Positions 25,253 to 34,178 of a DNA stretch of 64,000 nt are shown here, piece by piece. The notes under the pieces are model-generated. The model worked only from the letters and a program-made list of their open reading frames with translations. It was not told the DNA's origin and made no database searches. Both the position numbers and the translations under genes were made by a program. This DNA is from Clostridiales bacterium (GTDB lineage: Bacteria > Bacillota > Clostridia > Christensenellales > Aristaeellaceae): contig JAHZHZ010000004.1 of NCBI GenBank assembly GCA_019419995.1, positions 90,163 to 154,162 on the forward strand. The letters are read 5' to 3'. Positions within the stretch are counted from its first letter, which is position 1; every line of letters starts with the position of its first letter.

Positions 25253-26375
25253 CAACAGCGCGACCACGAAACCCTGTAGGGAAGCGGTCGATGCGATGAT
25301 GCGTTGCATGACTGAGGAATATTACAATCCCTCCTCGGTATATAAGCCCGCTGTTGAAGTTTTTCAGCATTTGCGGGCGGGAAGGGAACTTATTTTAAAG
25401 ACACTGCATGCGGGAAATCACAACTTAACCTTCACATCTGGAGGCACGGAAGCTAACAATTTGGCGATTTTGGGTAGCGTTTCAAAGATGCGCGGACGTC
25501 AGATTGTGGCCGTGAGTTCAGTGGAGCATCCGTCGGTTCGGGAGAGTTTTGAGGAACTTGCGCGAATGGGTCATGAAGTGCGTGTGATTGGCGTGGATGA
25601 AGCAGGCGAATTGGATTGGGATGCGCTGGGTAAGGCGCTGGATGATGGTGCATCCCTGGTCAGTTGCATGCAGGTCAACAATGAAACCGGCGCTCTGCTG
25701 GATGTGGCGCGCCTTTATGCTTTGGTCAATGGTCGGGCATTGATCCATGTGGACGGTGTTCAGGGATTTTTGCGAGTACCCATTGATTTGAAACAGGTGG
25801 ATCTCTACACACTTTCCAGTCACAAGATTCACGGTCCGAAGGGGGAAGGGGCTCTTGTCTGGCGCAGAAACGTGGGCCTGAATCCCAGACAGATTGGAGG
25901 AGGACAGGAAAGCGGCGTGCGCTCCGGTACAGAGAATACGCCTGGCATTGCAGGTATGGTCGCAGCCGTACAGGCGATGCTGGCCATGGGACGCGACATG
26001 CCGGAAAAATTGATGGCGCAAAAGCTGCATCTGGTGGAGGCTTTCCGCACAGCAGTGCCGGAAATGCGTGTGAATGGGCCGCAGCCTGAGTGTGCCGCCC
26101 CTCATATTGTCAATATCAGCTTTCCGGGCGTTCGCGGCGAAGTCATGCTGCACGCGTTGGAAGGCAGTGGTGTTTATGCATCCACGGGTTCCGCCTGCTC
26201 GTCCAAGAAACTCAAGGTTAGTGGCGTATTGACGGCCATGGGCATTGCTCCGGACCGGGCAGAGAGTGCCCTGCGCTTCAGCATTAGTCCGCACACCACC
26301 CGCGAGGAGATAGATTATGCGGCTCGATGCCTCGGCGAGATTTATCCGCAGTTGAAGAAATACGCAAGGAGATAG
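25236..26375 (+). CDS. Cysteine desulfurase (NifS/IscS-like)
   Basis: PLP enzyme of 379 aa that takes sulfur from cysteine to give alanine and an enzyme persulfide. The N-terminus MEAYLDNSATTKP is typical, TSGGTEANN binds PLP phosphate, the Schiff-base Lys sits in SSHKIHGPKG, and the persulfide Cys in STGSACSSKK. I start at 25236, giving the family N-terminus, with GGAGAAGGGAAG upstream; it overlaps the preceding gene by 17 bases. thiI follows four bases after, so the likely job is to charge ThiI for tRNA 4-thiouridine (and thiamine) rather than Fe-S assembly. No iscU neighbour. Confidence 0.95.
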   Translation: MEAYLDNSATTKPCREAVDAMMRCMTEEYYNPSSVYKPAVEVFQHLRAGRELILKTLHAGNHNLTFTSGGTEANNLAILGSVSKMRGRQIVAVSSVEHPSVRESFEELARMGHEVRVIGVDEAGELDWDALGKALDDGASLVSCMQVNNETGALLDVARLYALVNGRALIHVDGVQGFLRVPIDLKQVDLYTLSSHKIHGPKGEGALVWRRNVGLNPRQIGGGQESGVRSGTENTPGIAGMVAAVQAMLAMGRDMPEKLMAQKLHLVEAFRTAVPEMRVNGPQPECAAPHIVNISFPGVRGEVMLHALEGSGVYASTGSACSSKKLKVSGVLTAMGIAPDRAESALRFSISPHTTREEIDYAARCLGEIYPQLKKYARR

Positions 26376-26379
26376 ACGC

Positions 26380-27525
26380 ATGCGCAAGGTTTTGCTGGTT
26401 CGCTACGGCGAAGTGTTTTTGAAAGGGGCTAATCGCCCGCACTTTTTAAAAATCCTGACGGACAATGTGAAGAAGGCCGTCAAACCCCTCAATGGCAAGG
26501 TATGGATGTCCGATTCCCGGATCTATGTCTCCGATGTAGAGGATATGGACGAATGTGTGCGCCGGGTGCGCAAGGTGTTTGGTCTGTACTCAGTTAGTCC
26601 CGCAGTGGAATGTGAAAAGGACCTGGAGGTCATGGCTGCCCAGTGCGTGGAGATGATGAAGGATCTCAGCGGAACTTTTAAAGTTATGGGCAAGCGCAGC
26701 GATAAGAAATTTCCCATGAATTCATTGGAATTTGCCGCGGAATTGGGAGGACGCATCCTCGAATCTAATCCCCGGCTGACGGTGGATATTCACAAACCTC
26801 AGCACAGGCTTCATGTGGAAGTGCGAGATATGTGCTATATCTGCCGGGAAGAAATTATGGCCGTGGGTGGACTGCCTATGGGCACCGGTGGCCGGGCAGC
26901 CCTGCTGCTCTCCGGTGGCATCGATTCCCCCGTAGCCGGATACAGCCTGATGAAACGCGGCGTTCGTTGCTGTGCCATTCACTTTCAGAGCCCTCCATAT
27001 ACGGGGGAACTGGCCAAGGACAAGGTCATGCAGCTGGCCAGGGAGTTGGCCGAATACAGTGGCGGCATGCGCGTCTATCTGGTGCCTTTTACCAAGTGCC
27101 AGCTGGAAATTCATGAGAAGTGTCCTGAAGGATTGGGGACGCTGATTACCCGGCGTTTCATGATGCGAATTGCTCAGGAAATTGCCCGCAAATATGAAGC
27201 GCAGGCGCTGATTACGGGAGAAAGCCTGGGACAGGTGGCTTCCCAGACCATGGAGGCCCTGTGTTGTACCGACGCCGTGGTAGATATGCCGGTATTTCGT
27301 CCCCTCATCGGCATGGATAAGACGGAGATTATGGAGATTGCCAAGAATATCGGCACCTATGAAACCTCCATACTGCCCTATGAGGATTGTTGTACAGTCT
27401 TTACGCCCCGCCATCCTGTAACCCGCCCCAAGCTGGATACCATGCCCAAGGCGGAATCCAAATTGGATATTGAGGCCCTGGTGCGCGAAGCTGTGGAGAA
27501 TACGCAAATGGAGATTGTCTACTGA
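26380..27525 (+). CDS. thiI: tRNA 4-thiouridine synthase ThiI (no rhodanese domain)
   Basis: Adenylates U8 of tRNA and replaces its oxygen with sulfur; in some bacteria it also serves thiamine synthesis. 381 aa: a ferredoxin-like N-terminal domain (RYGEVFLKGANR), THUMP domain at about 60-165 and PP-loop SGGIDSP near residue 185. It ends without the C-terminal rhodanese domain of E. coli ThiI, as is normal for firmicutes that pair it with a dedicated desulfurase, which is the gene just upstream. AAGGAGA lies seven bases before the ATG. The helicase gene follows after 19 bases. Confidence 0.96.
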   Translation: MRKVLLVRYGEVFLKGANRPHFLKILTDNVKKAVKPLNGKVWMSDSRIYVSDVEDMDECVRRVRKVFGLYSVSPAVECEKDLEVMAAQCVEMMKDLSGTFKVMGKRSDKKFPMNSLEFAAELGGRILESNPRLTVDIHKPQHRLHVEVRDMCYICREEIMAVGGLPMGTGGRAALLLSGGIDSPVAGYSLMKRGVRCCAIHFQSPPYTGELAKDKVMQLARELAEYSGGMRVYLVPFTKCQLEIHEKCPEGLGTLITRRFMMRIAQEIARKYEAQALITGESLGQVASQTMEALCCTDAVVDMPVFRPLIGMDKTEIMEIAKNIGTYETSILPYEDCCTVFTPRHPVTRPKLDTMPKAESKLDIEALVREAVENTQMEIVY

Positions 27526-27544
27526 AAATAGCCAGGAGGGAAGC

Positions 27545-29821
27545 ATGACCGTCGCAGAGTACATTGCCCATCTGAAAAACTCAGCGGAATTTATGAAGAA
27601 CGTGACCAGCTGGCGCGTTTTGCCGGAGCGTGCAGCGCGCTATGGAACGTTTCCGCCGTCGTTGGACCCTCGGCTGCTCTGCGCCCTGAAGGAAAAGGGC
27701 ATCGTACATCCCTATATTCATCAGGCCCGCGCTATATCTCATGCGCTGGAAGGCAGGAATGTGGTGGTGGTTACGCCCACGGCTTCGGGAAAGACCCTCT
27801 GTTACAATGTCCCCGTGCTGGACGCCATTCTCAAAGATGAATCCGCCAGAGCCTTGTATCTGTTTCCCACCAAGGCACTCTCCAGCGACCAGTCGGCAGA
27901 GTTGTATGCGCTGGTGGAGGCCATGGGCAGTTCCATCAAGGCGTATACATATGACGGGGATACGCCTGCTTCAGCACGCACGGCCATTCGCCAGGCTGGT
28001 CATGTGGTGGTGACCAATCCGGATATGCTCCATCAGGGCATCCTGCCTCATCATGCCAAGTGGGTCAAGCTCTTTGAAAATTTGCGCTTTGTGGTGATTG
28101 ATGAAATCCACGCCTATCGGGGGGTCTTTGGTTCCAACCTGGCCAATGTGATTCGCCGCTTGAAGCGCATCTGCCAGTTTTATGGTTCAGATCCAGTGTT
28201 CATCTGTTGCAGCGCCACTATTCAAAATCCCAGGGAGTTGGCCCAGCGCATGACGGGAAAAACCATGGAGCTGGTGGATGAAAACGGTGCTCCCGCTGGA
28301 GAGCGGAACGTAATCTTTTACAATCCGCCGGTGGTGAACGCGCAGCTGGGCATAAGGGCAGGTTCCATTCCTGAAACCCGCAAGATTGCCGCGTCTTTGC
28401 TCAAGAGCGGCGTGCCCTCCATCGTCTTTGGCCGATCGAGGCTGACGGTGGAAGTGTTGGTGCGCTATCTGAAGGATCTGGTGAGGGATCCTCTGGGCAA
28501 TGCGGGGCAGGTGCGGGGCTATCGAAGCGGCTATTTGCCCACGCAGAGGCGGGAAATCGAGCGAGAGTTGCGTGCGGGCCGCGTCAAGTGTGTGGTTTCT
28601 ACCAACGCCTTGGAATTGGGCATTGATATCGGTCAGCTGGATGCCTGCGTGCTGTGTGGGTATCCTGGTACCATCGCCAGTACCTGGCAGCAAGCAGGGC
28701 GTGCCGGGCGTAGGGGAAGCGTGAGCCTGCTGATCGTGGTGGCCAGTTCTGGACCTCTGGACCAGTATATCATTCAGCATCCGGAATACTTCTTTGAACA
28801 GAATCCTGAATGTGCGCTGATTAATCCGGACAACCTGTACATATTGCTCAATCACCTCAAGTGTGCTGCTTATGAGTTGCCCTTCGAAGAAGGCGAACGA
28901 TTTGACGGGCTTGAGGACACGGAAGAGCTGCTGAAATATCTGGAAGACCAGTCCATCCTGCGCAGGGTGGCCGGGCGCTACTACTGGATGGCAGAAGAGT
29001 TCCCACAGGCGGGCGTAAATCTGCGTAGCGCCTCTGACCAAAACTTCGTGATTATTGATATTACTGATCCCAAGCGTCACAAGGTCATCGGCGAAATGGA
29101 TCGTTTTACCGTGCCGATGCTGCTGCATCAATATGCCATTTACATGCACGAGGGCAGACAGTATCAGGTGGAGGAGACGGATTTCGAGGGAAAAAAGGCC
29201 TATGTGCGGGAGGTCAACGTGGGGTATTACACCGACGCGGATTTGACCACCAGCTTAAAGGTGCTGGATGAGTTTGAGTCTTGTCCAAGCGGTCCCCTGG
29301 TGCGGGCCCGGGGCGAGGTCATGGTCAGCAGCATTGTGACGTTGTTTAAAAAAATTCGCTTTACGACGCATGAAAATTTGGGGTGGGGGCCTGTGACCCT
29401 TCCAGAACTGGAAATGCAGACCACGGCTTGCTGGTGGACGCTGCCGGAGAGTCTGGAATCAGAGTTTGAAAGGGAGCCCATGAAGAATGCCATGGTTGGC
29501 CTGGCGCATCTCATTCGCCACATCGCGCCCATGCACCTGATGTGTGCTCCCCAGGACATTTCGGTGGTTTACCATGTCAAGGACAGCTTTACAGGTAAGC
29601 CCACCATTTACCTCTATGATACTCTGCCCGGAGGGATTGGCCTGTCCGATCGTGTGTACGAGATGGATCGAGAATTGCTGCTGCGGGCCCGGGAAGTGCT
29701 GGGTGCGTGTAGGTGCGCTGATGGCTGTCCGGGATGCGTGGGTGCTGCGGCAGGTCCAGGCGCGAAGTTTACGCTGATCCGGATTCTCAACCATATTTTG
29801 GAACTGGGACAGGAGATCTGA
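27545..29821 (+). CDS. DEAD/DEAH-box helicase with DUF1998 domain, MrfA (YprA) type
   Basis: 758 aa. RecA-like domains carry Walker A TPTASGKT (about residue 78), DEIH, CCSATIQNP and QQAGRAGRRG. The C-terminal DUF1998 region ends in a Cys cluster (CRCADGCPGC), which in MrfA binds zinc. The B. subtilis homologue (749 aa) repairs mitomycin C adducts and crosslinks in a uvr-independent way. The start at 27545 is set by AGGAGGG four bases upstream. It runs with thiI, though the functions are unrelated. Confidence 0.92.
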   Translation: MTVAEYIAHLKNSAEFMKNVTSWRVLPERAARYGTFPPSLDPRLLCALKEKGIVHPYIHQARAISHALEGRNVVVVTPTASGKTLCYNVPVLDAILKDESARALYLFPTKALSSDQSAELYALVEAMGSSIKAYTYDGDTPASARTAIRQAGHVVVTNPDMLHQGILPHHAKWVKLFENLRFVVIDEIHAYRGVFGSNLANVIRRLKRICQFYGSDPVFICCSATIQNPRELAQRMTGKTMELVDENGAPAGERNVIFYNPPVVNAQLGIRAGSIPETRKIAASLLKSGVPSIVFGRSRLTVEVLVRYLKDLVRDPLGNAGQVRGYRSGYLPTQRREIERELRAGRVKCVVSTNALELGIDIGQLDACVLCGYPGTIASTWQQAGRAGRRGSVSLLIVVASSGPLDQYIIQHPEYFFEQNPECALINPDNLYILLNHLKCAAYELPFEEGERFDGLEDTEELLKYLEDQSILRRVAGRYYWMAEEFPQAGVNLRSASDQNFVIIDITDPKRHKVIGEMDRFTVPMLLHQYAIYMHEGRQYQVEETDFEGKKAYVREVNVGYYTDADLTTSLKVLDEFESCPSGPLVRARGEVMVSSIVTLFKKIRFTTHENLGWGPVTLPELEMQTTACWWTLPESLESEFEREPMKNAMVGLAHLIRHIAPMHLMCAPQDISVVYHVKDSFTGKPTIYLYDTLPGGIGLSDRVYEMDRELLLRAREVLGACRCADGCPGCVGAAAGPGAKFTLIRILNHILELGQEI

Positions 29822-29900
29822 CGTCAAAAGTCAAATAGGGATCAAAGGGTATTTTTGCGGACGTTAAATCTTGAGGCCTGCGGTCAAATGGTCGCAAATG

Positions 29901-29909
29901 TGTTATACT
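29901..29909 (+). promoter_or_regulatory. Extended -10 promoter before the RNase J gene
   Basis: TGT-TATACT, 117 bases before the RNase J start; weak -35. It would give a leader of about 110 nt. Confidence 0.5.
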
Positions 29910-30025
29910 AATTTTAGCTGTGGTTGGCGCAGCGATTTTACGTGCTTAGTTCACGAACGGGCAGTCTTGCCGTGCGTGATGAAATAGTGTTACATAAATA
30001 TCTTTTTCGACGAAGGAGGAATAGC

Positions 30026-31699
30026 GTGGCGAAAAAACAGAAATCACCCCGGCTCCATATTATACCACTGGGGGGCTTGGGAGAAATTGGTAAAAATCTA
30101 ACGGTGTTTGAATACAAAGACGACATCATCGTGGTAGATCTGGGCTCCATTTTTCCGCGAGAGGATATGCCGGGCGTAGATCTGGTGATTCCGGATACCA
30201 CTTATCTGGAAAAAAACGCCAGCAAGATCCGCGGATACTTCTTTACTCATGGACATGAGGATCATATTGGCGCCGTGCCCTATATCGTGCGCAAGCTGCC
30301 TGCACCCATGTATGGTACAAAGTTGACGCTGGCACTGTGTGAGCACAAGCTCAAGGAACATCGGTTGACGGGTGTGGCTCCGCTAAAGGAAGTGGAACCT
30401 GGCGACATCATTGAAGCAGGCGCTTTCAAGGTGGAATTTATCAAGGTGAACCACTCCATTGCGGGTGCCTGTGCATTGGCGATTACTACACCTGTGGGAG
30501 TGGTCTTTCACACGGGAGATTTTAAGGTTGACTATACGCCGCTGGACGGCAAGCCCATTGATTTGGGCCGTATTGCGGAAATCGGCAATAGAGGCGTACT
30601 GGCGTTGCTGGCAGAGTCTACCAATGTGGAGCGCCCGGGGTATACCATTTCCGAAAAGAAGGTGGGACAGACCTTTTTTGATCTGTTTGAGCGGGCTGAC
30701 GGCCGAATCATCATCGCCATGTTTGCCAGCAACGTGCATCGCATTCAGTCGGTAGTGGATGCTGCTGTGCATTATAAGCGCAAAATCTGCATGATTGGCC
30801 GCAGCATGGTCAATGTCACCCGGCTGGCCATGCAACTGGGATATTTGAAGATTCCTGCGGACAGCCTGATTACTGTGGACGAGCTCGACCGCTATCCGGA
30901 TCATCAGTTGACTGTAGTCACTACAGGAAGTCAGGGCGAACCTATGAGTGGCCTTTCCCGGATGGCCTTTGCAGAGCACCGCAAGATGGAATTGCGTGAG
31001 AGCGACATGGTGATCCTGTCTGCTACGCCCATTCCCGGAAACGAAAAATCAGTTTCCCGAGTGATCAATCAGCTGTTTCGCATTGGCTGCGATGTGATCT
31101 ACGAATCACTGGCAGAGGTTCACGTTTCGGGCCACGCACGCCAGGAGGAATTGAAGCTGATTCACGCGCTGCTGCGCCCGAAATTCTTCATTCCTATTCA
31201 CGGGGAATACCGGCATCTGCACCATCACGCGGAACTGGCAAAAAAGCTGGGTATGCCCGAAGACAATGTCTACATTGCGGAAATTGGCGATGTCATTGAA
31301 TTGGATGCCAATAGTCTGGATGTTACCGGCGTGGTTTCCAACGGATCCGTGTTGATTGACGGACTGGGTGTAGGCGATGTGGGCGCAGTGGTGCTGCGTG
31401 ACCGAAAGCATCTGGCAGAGGACGGCATGCTCATTGTGGTCATGGGTGTGGATCATGATCTGGGGAGCGTTGTGTCCGGCCCGGACATCATCAGCCGTGG
31501 CTTTGTCTATATGCGTGAAGCGGATGATTTGATGGAAGGAGCGCGGGATGCTGCGGCCCGAGCCATTGAATCCTTTGGACCCATTGATTCTTCGGAGTGG
31601 AACCATCTCAAGAACGAGGTGCGGGAATCTGTGCAGCACTATATCTATGATACGATTAAGCGAAATCCCATGATCCTGCCGATCATCGTGGAAATTTAA
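30026..31699 (+). CDS. Ribonuclease J
   Basis: Metallo-beta-lactamase/beta-CASP RNase with 5'-exo- and endonuclease activity in mRNA decay and rRNA processing. 557 aa, as RNase J1/J2. The zinc motif is HGHEDH (residues 75-80), further metal ligands lie in FHTGDFKVD, and the beta-CASP part and the C-terminal domain are complete. I start at the GTG at 30026, six bases after AAGGAGGA; the frame is open upstream but has no ribosome site there. The YlbF-like and mltG genes follow closely. With one copy here I cannot say J1 or J2. Confidence 0.95.
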   Translation: MAKKQKSPRLHIIPLGGLGEIGKNLTVFEYKDDIIVVDLGSIFPREDMPGVDLVIPDTTYLEKNASKIRGYFFTHGHEDHIGAVPYIVRKLPAPMYGTKLTLALCEHKLKEHRLTGVAPLKEVEPGDIIEAGAFKVEFIKVNHSIAGACALAITTPVGVVFHTGDFKVDYTPLDGKPIDLGRIAEIGNRGVLALLAESTNVERPGYTISEKKVGQTFFDLFERADGRIIIAMFASNVHRIQSVVDAAVHYKRKICMIGRSMVNVTRLAMQLGYLKIPADSLITVDELDRYPDHQLTVVTTGSQGEPMSGLSRMAFAEHRKMELRESDMVILSATPIPGNEKSVSRVINQLFRIGCDVIYESLAEVHVSGHARQEELKLIHALLRPKFFIPIHGEYRHLHHHAELAKKLGMPEDNVYIAEIGDVIELDANSLDVTGVVSNGSVLIDGLGVGDVGAVVLRDRKHLAEDGMLIVVMGVDHDLGSVVSGPDIISRGFVYMREADDLMEGARDAAARAIESFGPIDSSEWNHLKNEVRESVQHYIYDTIKRNPMILPIIVEI

Positions 31700-31717
31700 G
31701 CTGACTGGAGGTAGAGC

Positions 31718-32068
31718 ATGAATCCCTATGATCAGGCCCACGCCCTTGCCAAGGCGCTTCGGGAGAGCGAGGAATACAGAGAATGCGCACGCCTGAAGAA
31801 AATTGCCTATGACGACGATACCAATCGGGCGCTGCTGGATGAGTATAAGAAGCTGCAATTCCGACTGCAGGCCAAGATGGCTTCCGGTGAAACGCTGCCT
31901 CAGGACGATATGCAGCGCCTTCAGCAGATTGGAACGCTGCTCCAGTTTAATCCGGATGTGAGCAGTTATTTGATGGCGGAATTCCGCTTTCAGCGCATGT
32001 TGACGGATATTTTCAAGATTTTGGCGGATGTGGCCGGCGTAGATCTGGACATGCTTGCCCAGGGTTGA
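31718..32068 (+). CDS. YlbF/YmcA-family protein
   Basis: 116 aa, helical. The ALAKALRESEEYRECARLKKIAYDD opening and the FQRMLTDIFKILADVAG end are characteristic of YlbF/YmcA. In Bacillus YlbF, YmcA and YaaT form a complex that affects RNase Y-dependent mRNA maturation, competence, biofilm and sporulation. Placement directly after RNase J (18-base gap) fits an RNA-decay link. ACTGGAGG lies upstream of the ATG. mltG follows after 13 bases. Confidence 0.88.
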   Translation: MNPYDQAHALAKALRESEEYRECARLKKIAYDDDTNRALLDEYKKLQFRLQAKMASGETLPQDDMQRLQQIGTLLQFNPDVSSYLMAEFRFQRMLTDIFKILADVAGVDLDMLAQG

Positions 32069-32081
32069 CGGAGGAAAAGAT

Positions 32082-33362
32082 ATGACGGACAGTAAGCGGC
32101 GCAGACGGCGGACAAATACACGCCGCCGAGCGGTTATTACGGAAAATTACAATATACAGACCTTACACGAAGATCGGGAGTATGGTCTGTATTGGTATGC
32201 CTGGCTGTGGAAGATTCTGCGCCCGGTGCTGATCTTTCTGTGCAGCGTACTGATCGTCATCGGTATTGTCAGTTTCGGCTATAATGAGATCTATAATAAT
32301 TATCTGGGACCGGTAAACCCCGAGGATAAGCAGCTGGTGGATTTCGAAATTGAATCGGGGCAATCCGTAACAGCTATTGGTTCCAATCTGGAAAAGCAGG
32401 AACTGATTCACAGCGGAACGATCTTCAAATATCTGGTACAGCTTCAGGGAGTGGGCAACGACCTCAGCTATGGAAGTTTTCAGCTTTCTCCTTCCATGAA
32501 CGTCAATCAGATTATCGCGGAGCTGACCAGCGGAAGCCAGACCAACGAGCGCACTATCACCATTGTGCCGGGTTGGACTTGCGAGGATATTGCGGATTAT
32601 CTGGTGGAGGAAGGCGCTATTTCCAGCGCCGATGAATTCTTGAAGTTGTGCAACGATGTGGACCGCTTTGTGGGCGATTCCTATGCTTTGAAATTTGCGC
32701 AGGACGCTGGCAGCCTGGTGGGACGAAAGTATGCGCTGGAGGGCTATCTCGCACCGGATACCTATCGGATCTTCCGATCCGCATCGGCGGAAAGTATCAT
32801 TTCCACGTTGCTGGAGCAGCACAACACGGTCATCGATCAGGTTTATTATGCGGATAATGTCCAATATCAGATCGACGAAAACGGCGAATATAGCCAAGTG
32901 GAGACCTATCAGAGCGATCTGACGATGGATCAGTACATTATTCTGGCTTCGATGATTGAAAAAGAGGCGGCTAAGAGTGAGGACTATGCCCGCGTTTCTG
33001 CCGTGTTCCACAACCGGCTCAAGCAGGGCTGGAAGTTGGAAAGTGACCCCACAGCCACTTATCTCTTTGGCCTGTCCCACTATATCCTGACGCCTGAGGA
33101 GCTGAACGACCAGAATTTGTATAACACCTATGTGGTGCCCGGACTTCCGGTGGGGCCCATATGCAATCCATCCGTTGCAGCGCTGCAGGCAGCCATGCAT
33201 CCAGACATGGAATATATCGAGCAGGGCTACATGTACTTCTGTGCCACCGACCCGGCGACGGGTGAATTGGCCTTTGCCATCACAAAGGAAGAGCACCAGC
33301 AAAACGTGGAGCGTTACCAGCAGATGTGGGCGGCCTACGACGCGCAAAATGCCGCCGATTGA
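32082..33362 (+). CDS. mltG: Endolytic murein transglycosylase MltG
   Basis: Cleaves nascent glycan strands at the membrane and so limits chain length. 426 aa: a very basic cytoplasmic start (KRRRRRTNTRRRA), one membrane helix at about 52-74, a LysM-like part and the YceG catalytic domain with Glu in SMIEKEAAKSEDY and the conserved VFHNRL. The start at 32082 has GGAGG seven bases upstream. It follows the YlbF-like gene by 13 bases and sits in the RNase J operon. Confidence 0.95.
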   Translation: MTDSKRRRRRTNTRRRAVITENYNIQTLHEDREYGLYWYAWLWKILRPVLIFLCSVLIVIGIVSFGYNEIYNNYLGPVNPEDKQLVDFEIESGQSVTAIGSNLEKQELIHSGTIFKYLVQLQGVGNDLSYGSFQLSPSMNVNQIIAELTSGSQTNERTITIVPGWTCEDIADYLVEEGAISSADEFLKLCNDVDRFVGDSYALKFAQDAGSLVGRKYALEGYLAPDTYRIFRSASAESIISTLLEQHNTVIDQVYYADNVQYQIDENGEYSQVETYQSDLTMDQYIILASMIEKEAAKSEDYARVSAVFHNRLKQGWKLESDPTATYLFGLSHYILTPEELNDQNLYNTYVVPGLPVGPICNPSVAALQAAMHPDMEYIEQGYMYFCATDPATGELAFAITKEEHQQNVERYQQMWAAYDAQNAAD

Positions 33363-33430
33363 GGACGTGCACGGCGCAAGCAAATGAGGAATAGAATGTA
33401 GGGCAGACTTCCCCAAAGGAGGAAAGCCCT

Positions 33431-34114
33431 ATGTTTTTTGAGGAGATCCTACTCTACCTGGCGGAGAGTGCATGGACACTGGTTTTGCATCTTTCCGCAA
33501 GAAGCGCTTTTCCCAAACCGCTCGCTGCTGACGAGGAGGCCCGAGAACTGGAAAAAATGCTTGCCGGGGATACATTGGCTCGGGATAAGCTCATTGAGCA
33601 CAATCTGCGGTTAGTGGCACACATCGCCAAGAAGTACGCCCGGTCCTCAGACATGGATGATCTGGTTTCCATCGGGTCCATAGGTTTAATCAAAGCGGTA
33701 CATACCTTTCGTCCCGAGGCCGGGAAACTGACTACGTATGCTTCCCGATGTATCGAGAATGAAATTCGCATGCATCTGCGTGCCAGCCGAAAATTGAAGA
33801 ACACTGCCACTATGAGCGATAGTGTGGGGTGGGACAAGGAAGGCAATGAAGTTGAGCTCATCGATCTTTTGGGGACGGATAAAGATTTGGTGCCGGATCA
33901 AGTTGCCCTGCGCATAGATTCTGACATTGCGCTAAAACTGATTGATCAGGTGCTGGATCAACGGGAGGCGCGGGTACTGCGCCTGCGTTATGGATTGGAG
34001 GATGGAACATTTTATGCCCAACATGAAGTGGGCGCAATGCTGGGAATTTCCCGGAGCTATGTTTCCCGAATAGAGAAGAAGGCATTGCAGAAGTTAAAAG
34101 AACAGATGGAGTAA
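33431..34114 (+). CDS. sigK: Sporulation sigma factor SigK, uninterrupted
   Basis: Late mother-cell sigma factor of 227 aa. The first 20 or so residues are hydrophobic (FFEEILLYLAESAWTLVLHL) like the pro-sequence removed by SpoIVFB. The conserved NAFPxPL segment appears as SAFPKPL. Region 2 has IEHNLRLVAHIAKK and ENEIRMHLRA; region 4 ends GISRSYVSRIEKKAL, as in Bacillus SigK. The frame is intact, with no skin-type element. AAAGGAGG lies eight bases before the ATG. SigE, the closest alternative, differs in the pro-sequence and the region after ENEI, so SigK is favoured. Confidence 0.88.
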   Translation: MFFEEILLYLAESAWTLVLHLSARSAFPKPLAADEEARELEKMLAGDTLARDKLIEHNLRLVAHIAKKYARSSDMDDLVSIGSIGLIKAVHTFRPEAGKLTTYASRCIENEIRMHLRASRKLKNTATMSDSVGWDKEGNEVELIDLLGTDKDLVPDQVALRIDSDIALKLIDQVLDQREARVLRLRYGLEDGTFYAQHEVGAMLGISRSYVSRIEKKALQKLKEQME

Positions 34115-34119
34115 GCGTC

Positions 34120-34148
34120 TAGGCAAGGAAAATAAACTGTGGTATAAT
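34120..34148 (+). promoter_or_regulatory. Promoter of the DprA-like gene
   Basis: TAGGCA, 17-base spacer and TATAAT preceded by TGG (extended -10), starting just past the sigK stop. Confidence 0.6.
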
Positions 34149-34178
34149 GATTTCAAAAGAGAAAGGCGGGGATGGGCT

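Noticed and set aside
27174..27356. Small antisense frames within thiI and neighbouring genes
   Set aside because: Typical shadow frames in GC-rich coding sequence, without ribosome sites.
32163..33416. 417-codon minus-strand frame opposite mltG
   Set aside because: mltG in the other strand has complete motifs and a ribosome site; the antisense frame has neither.
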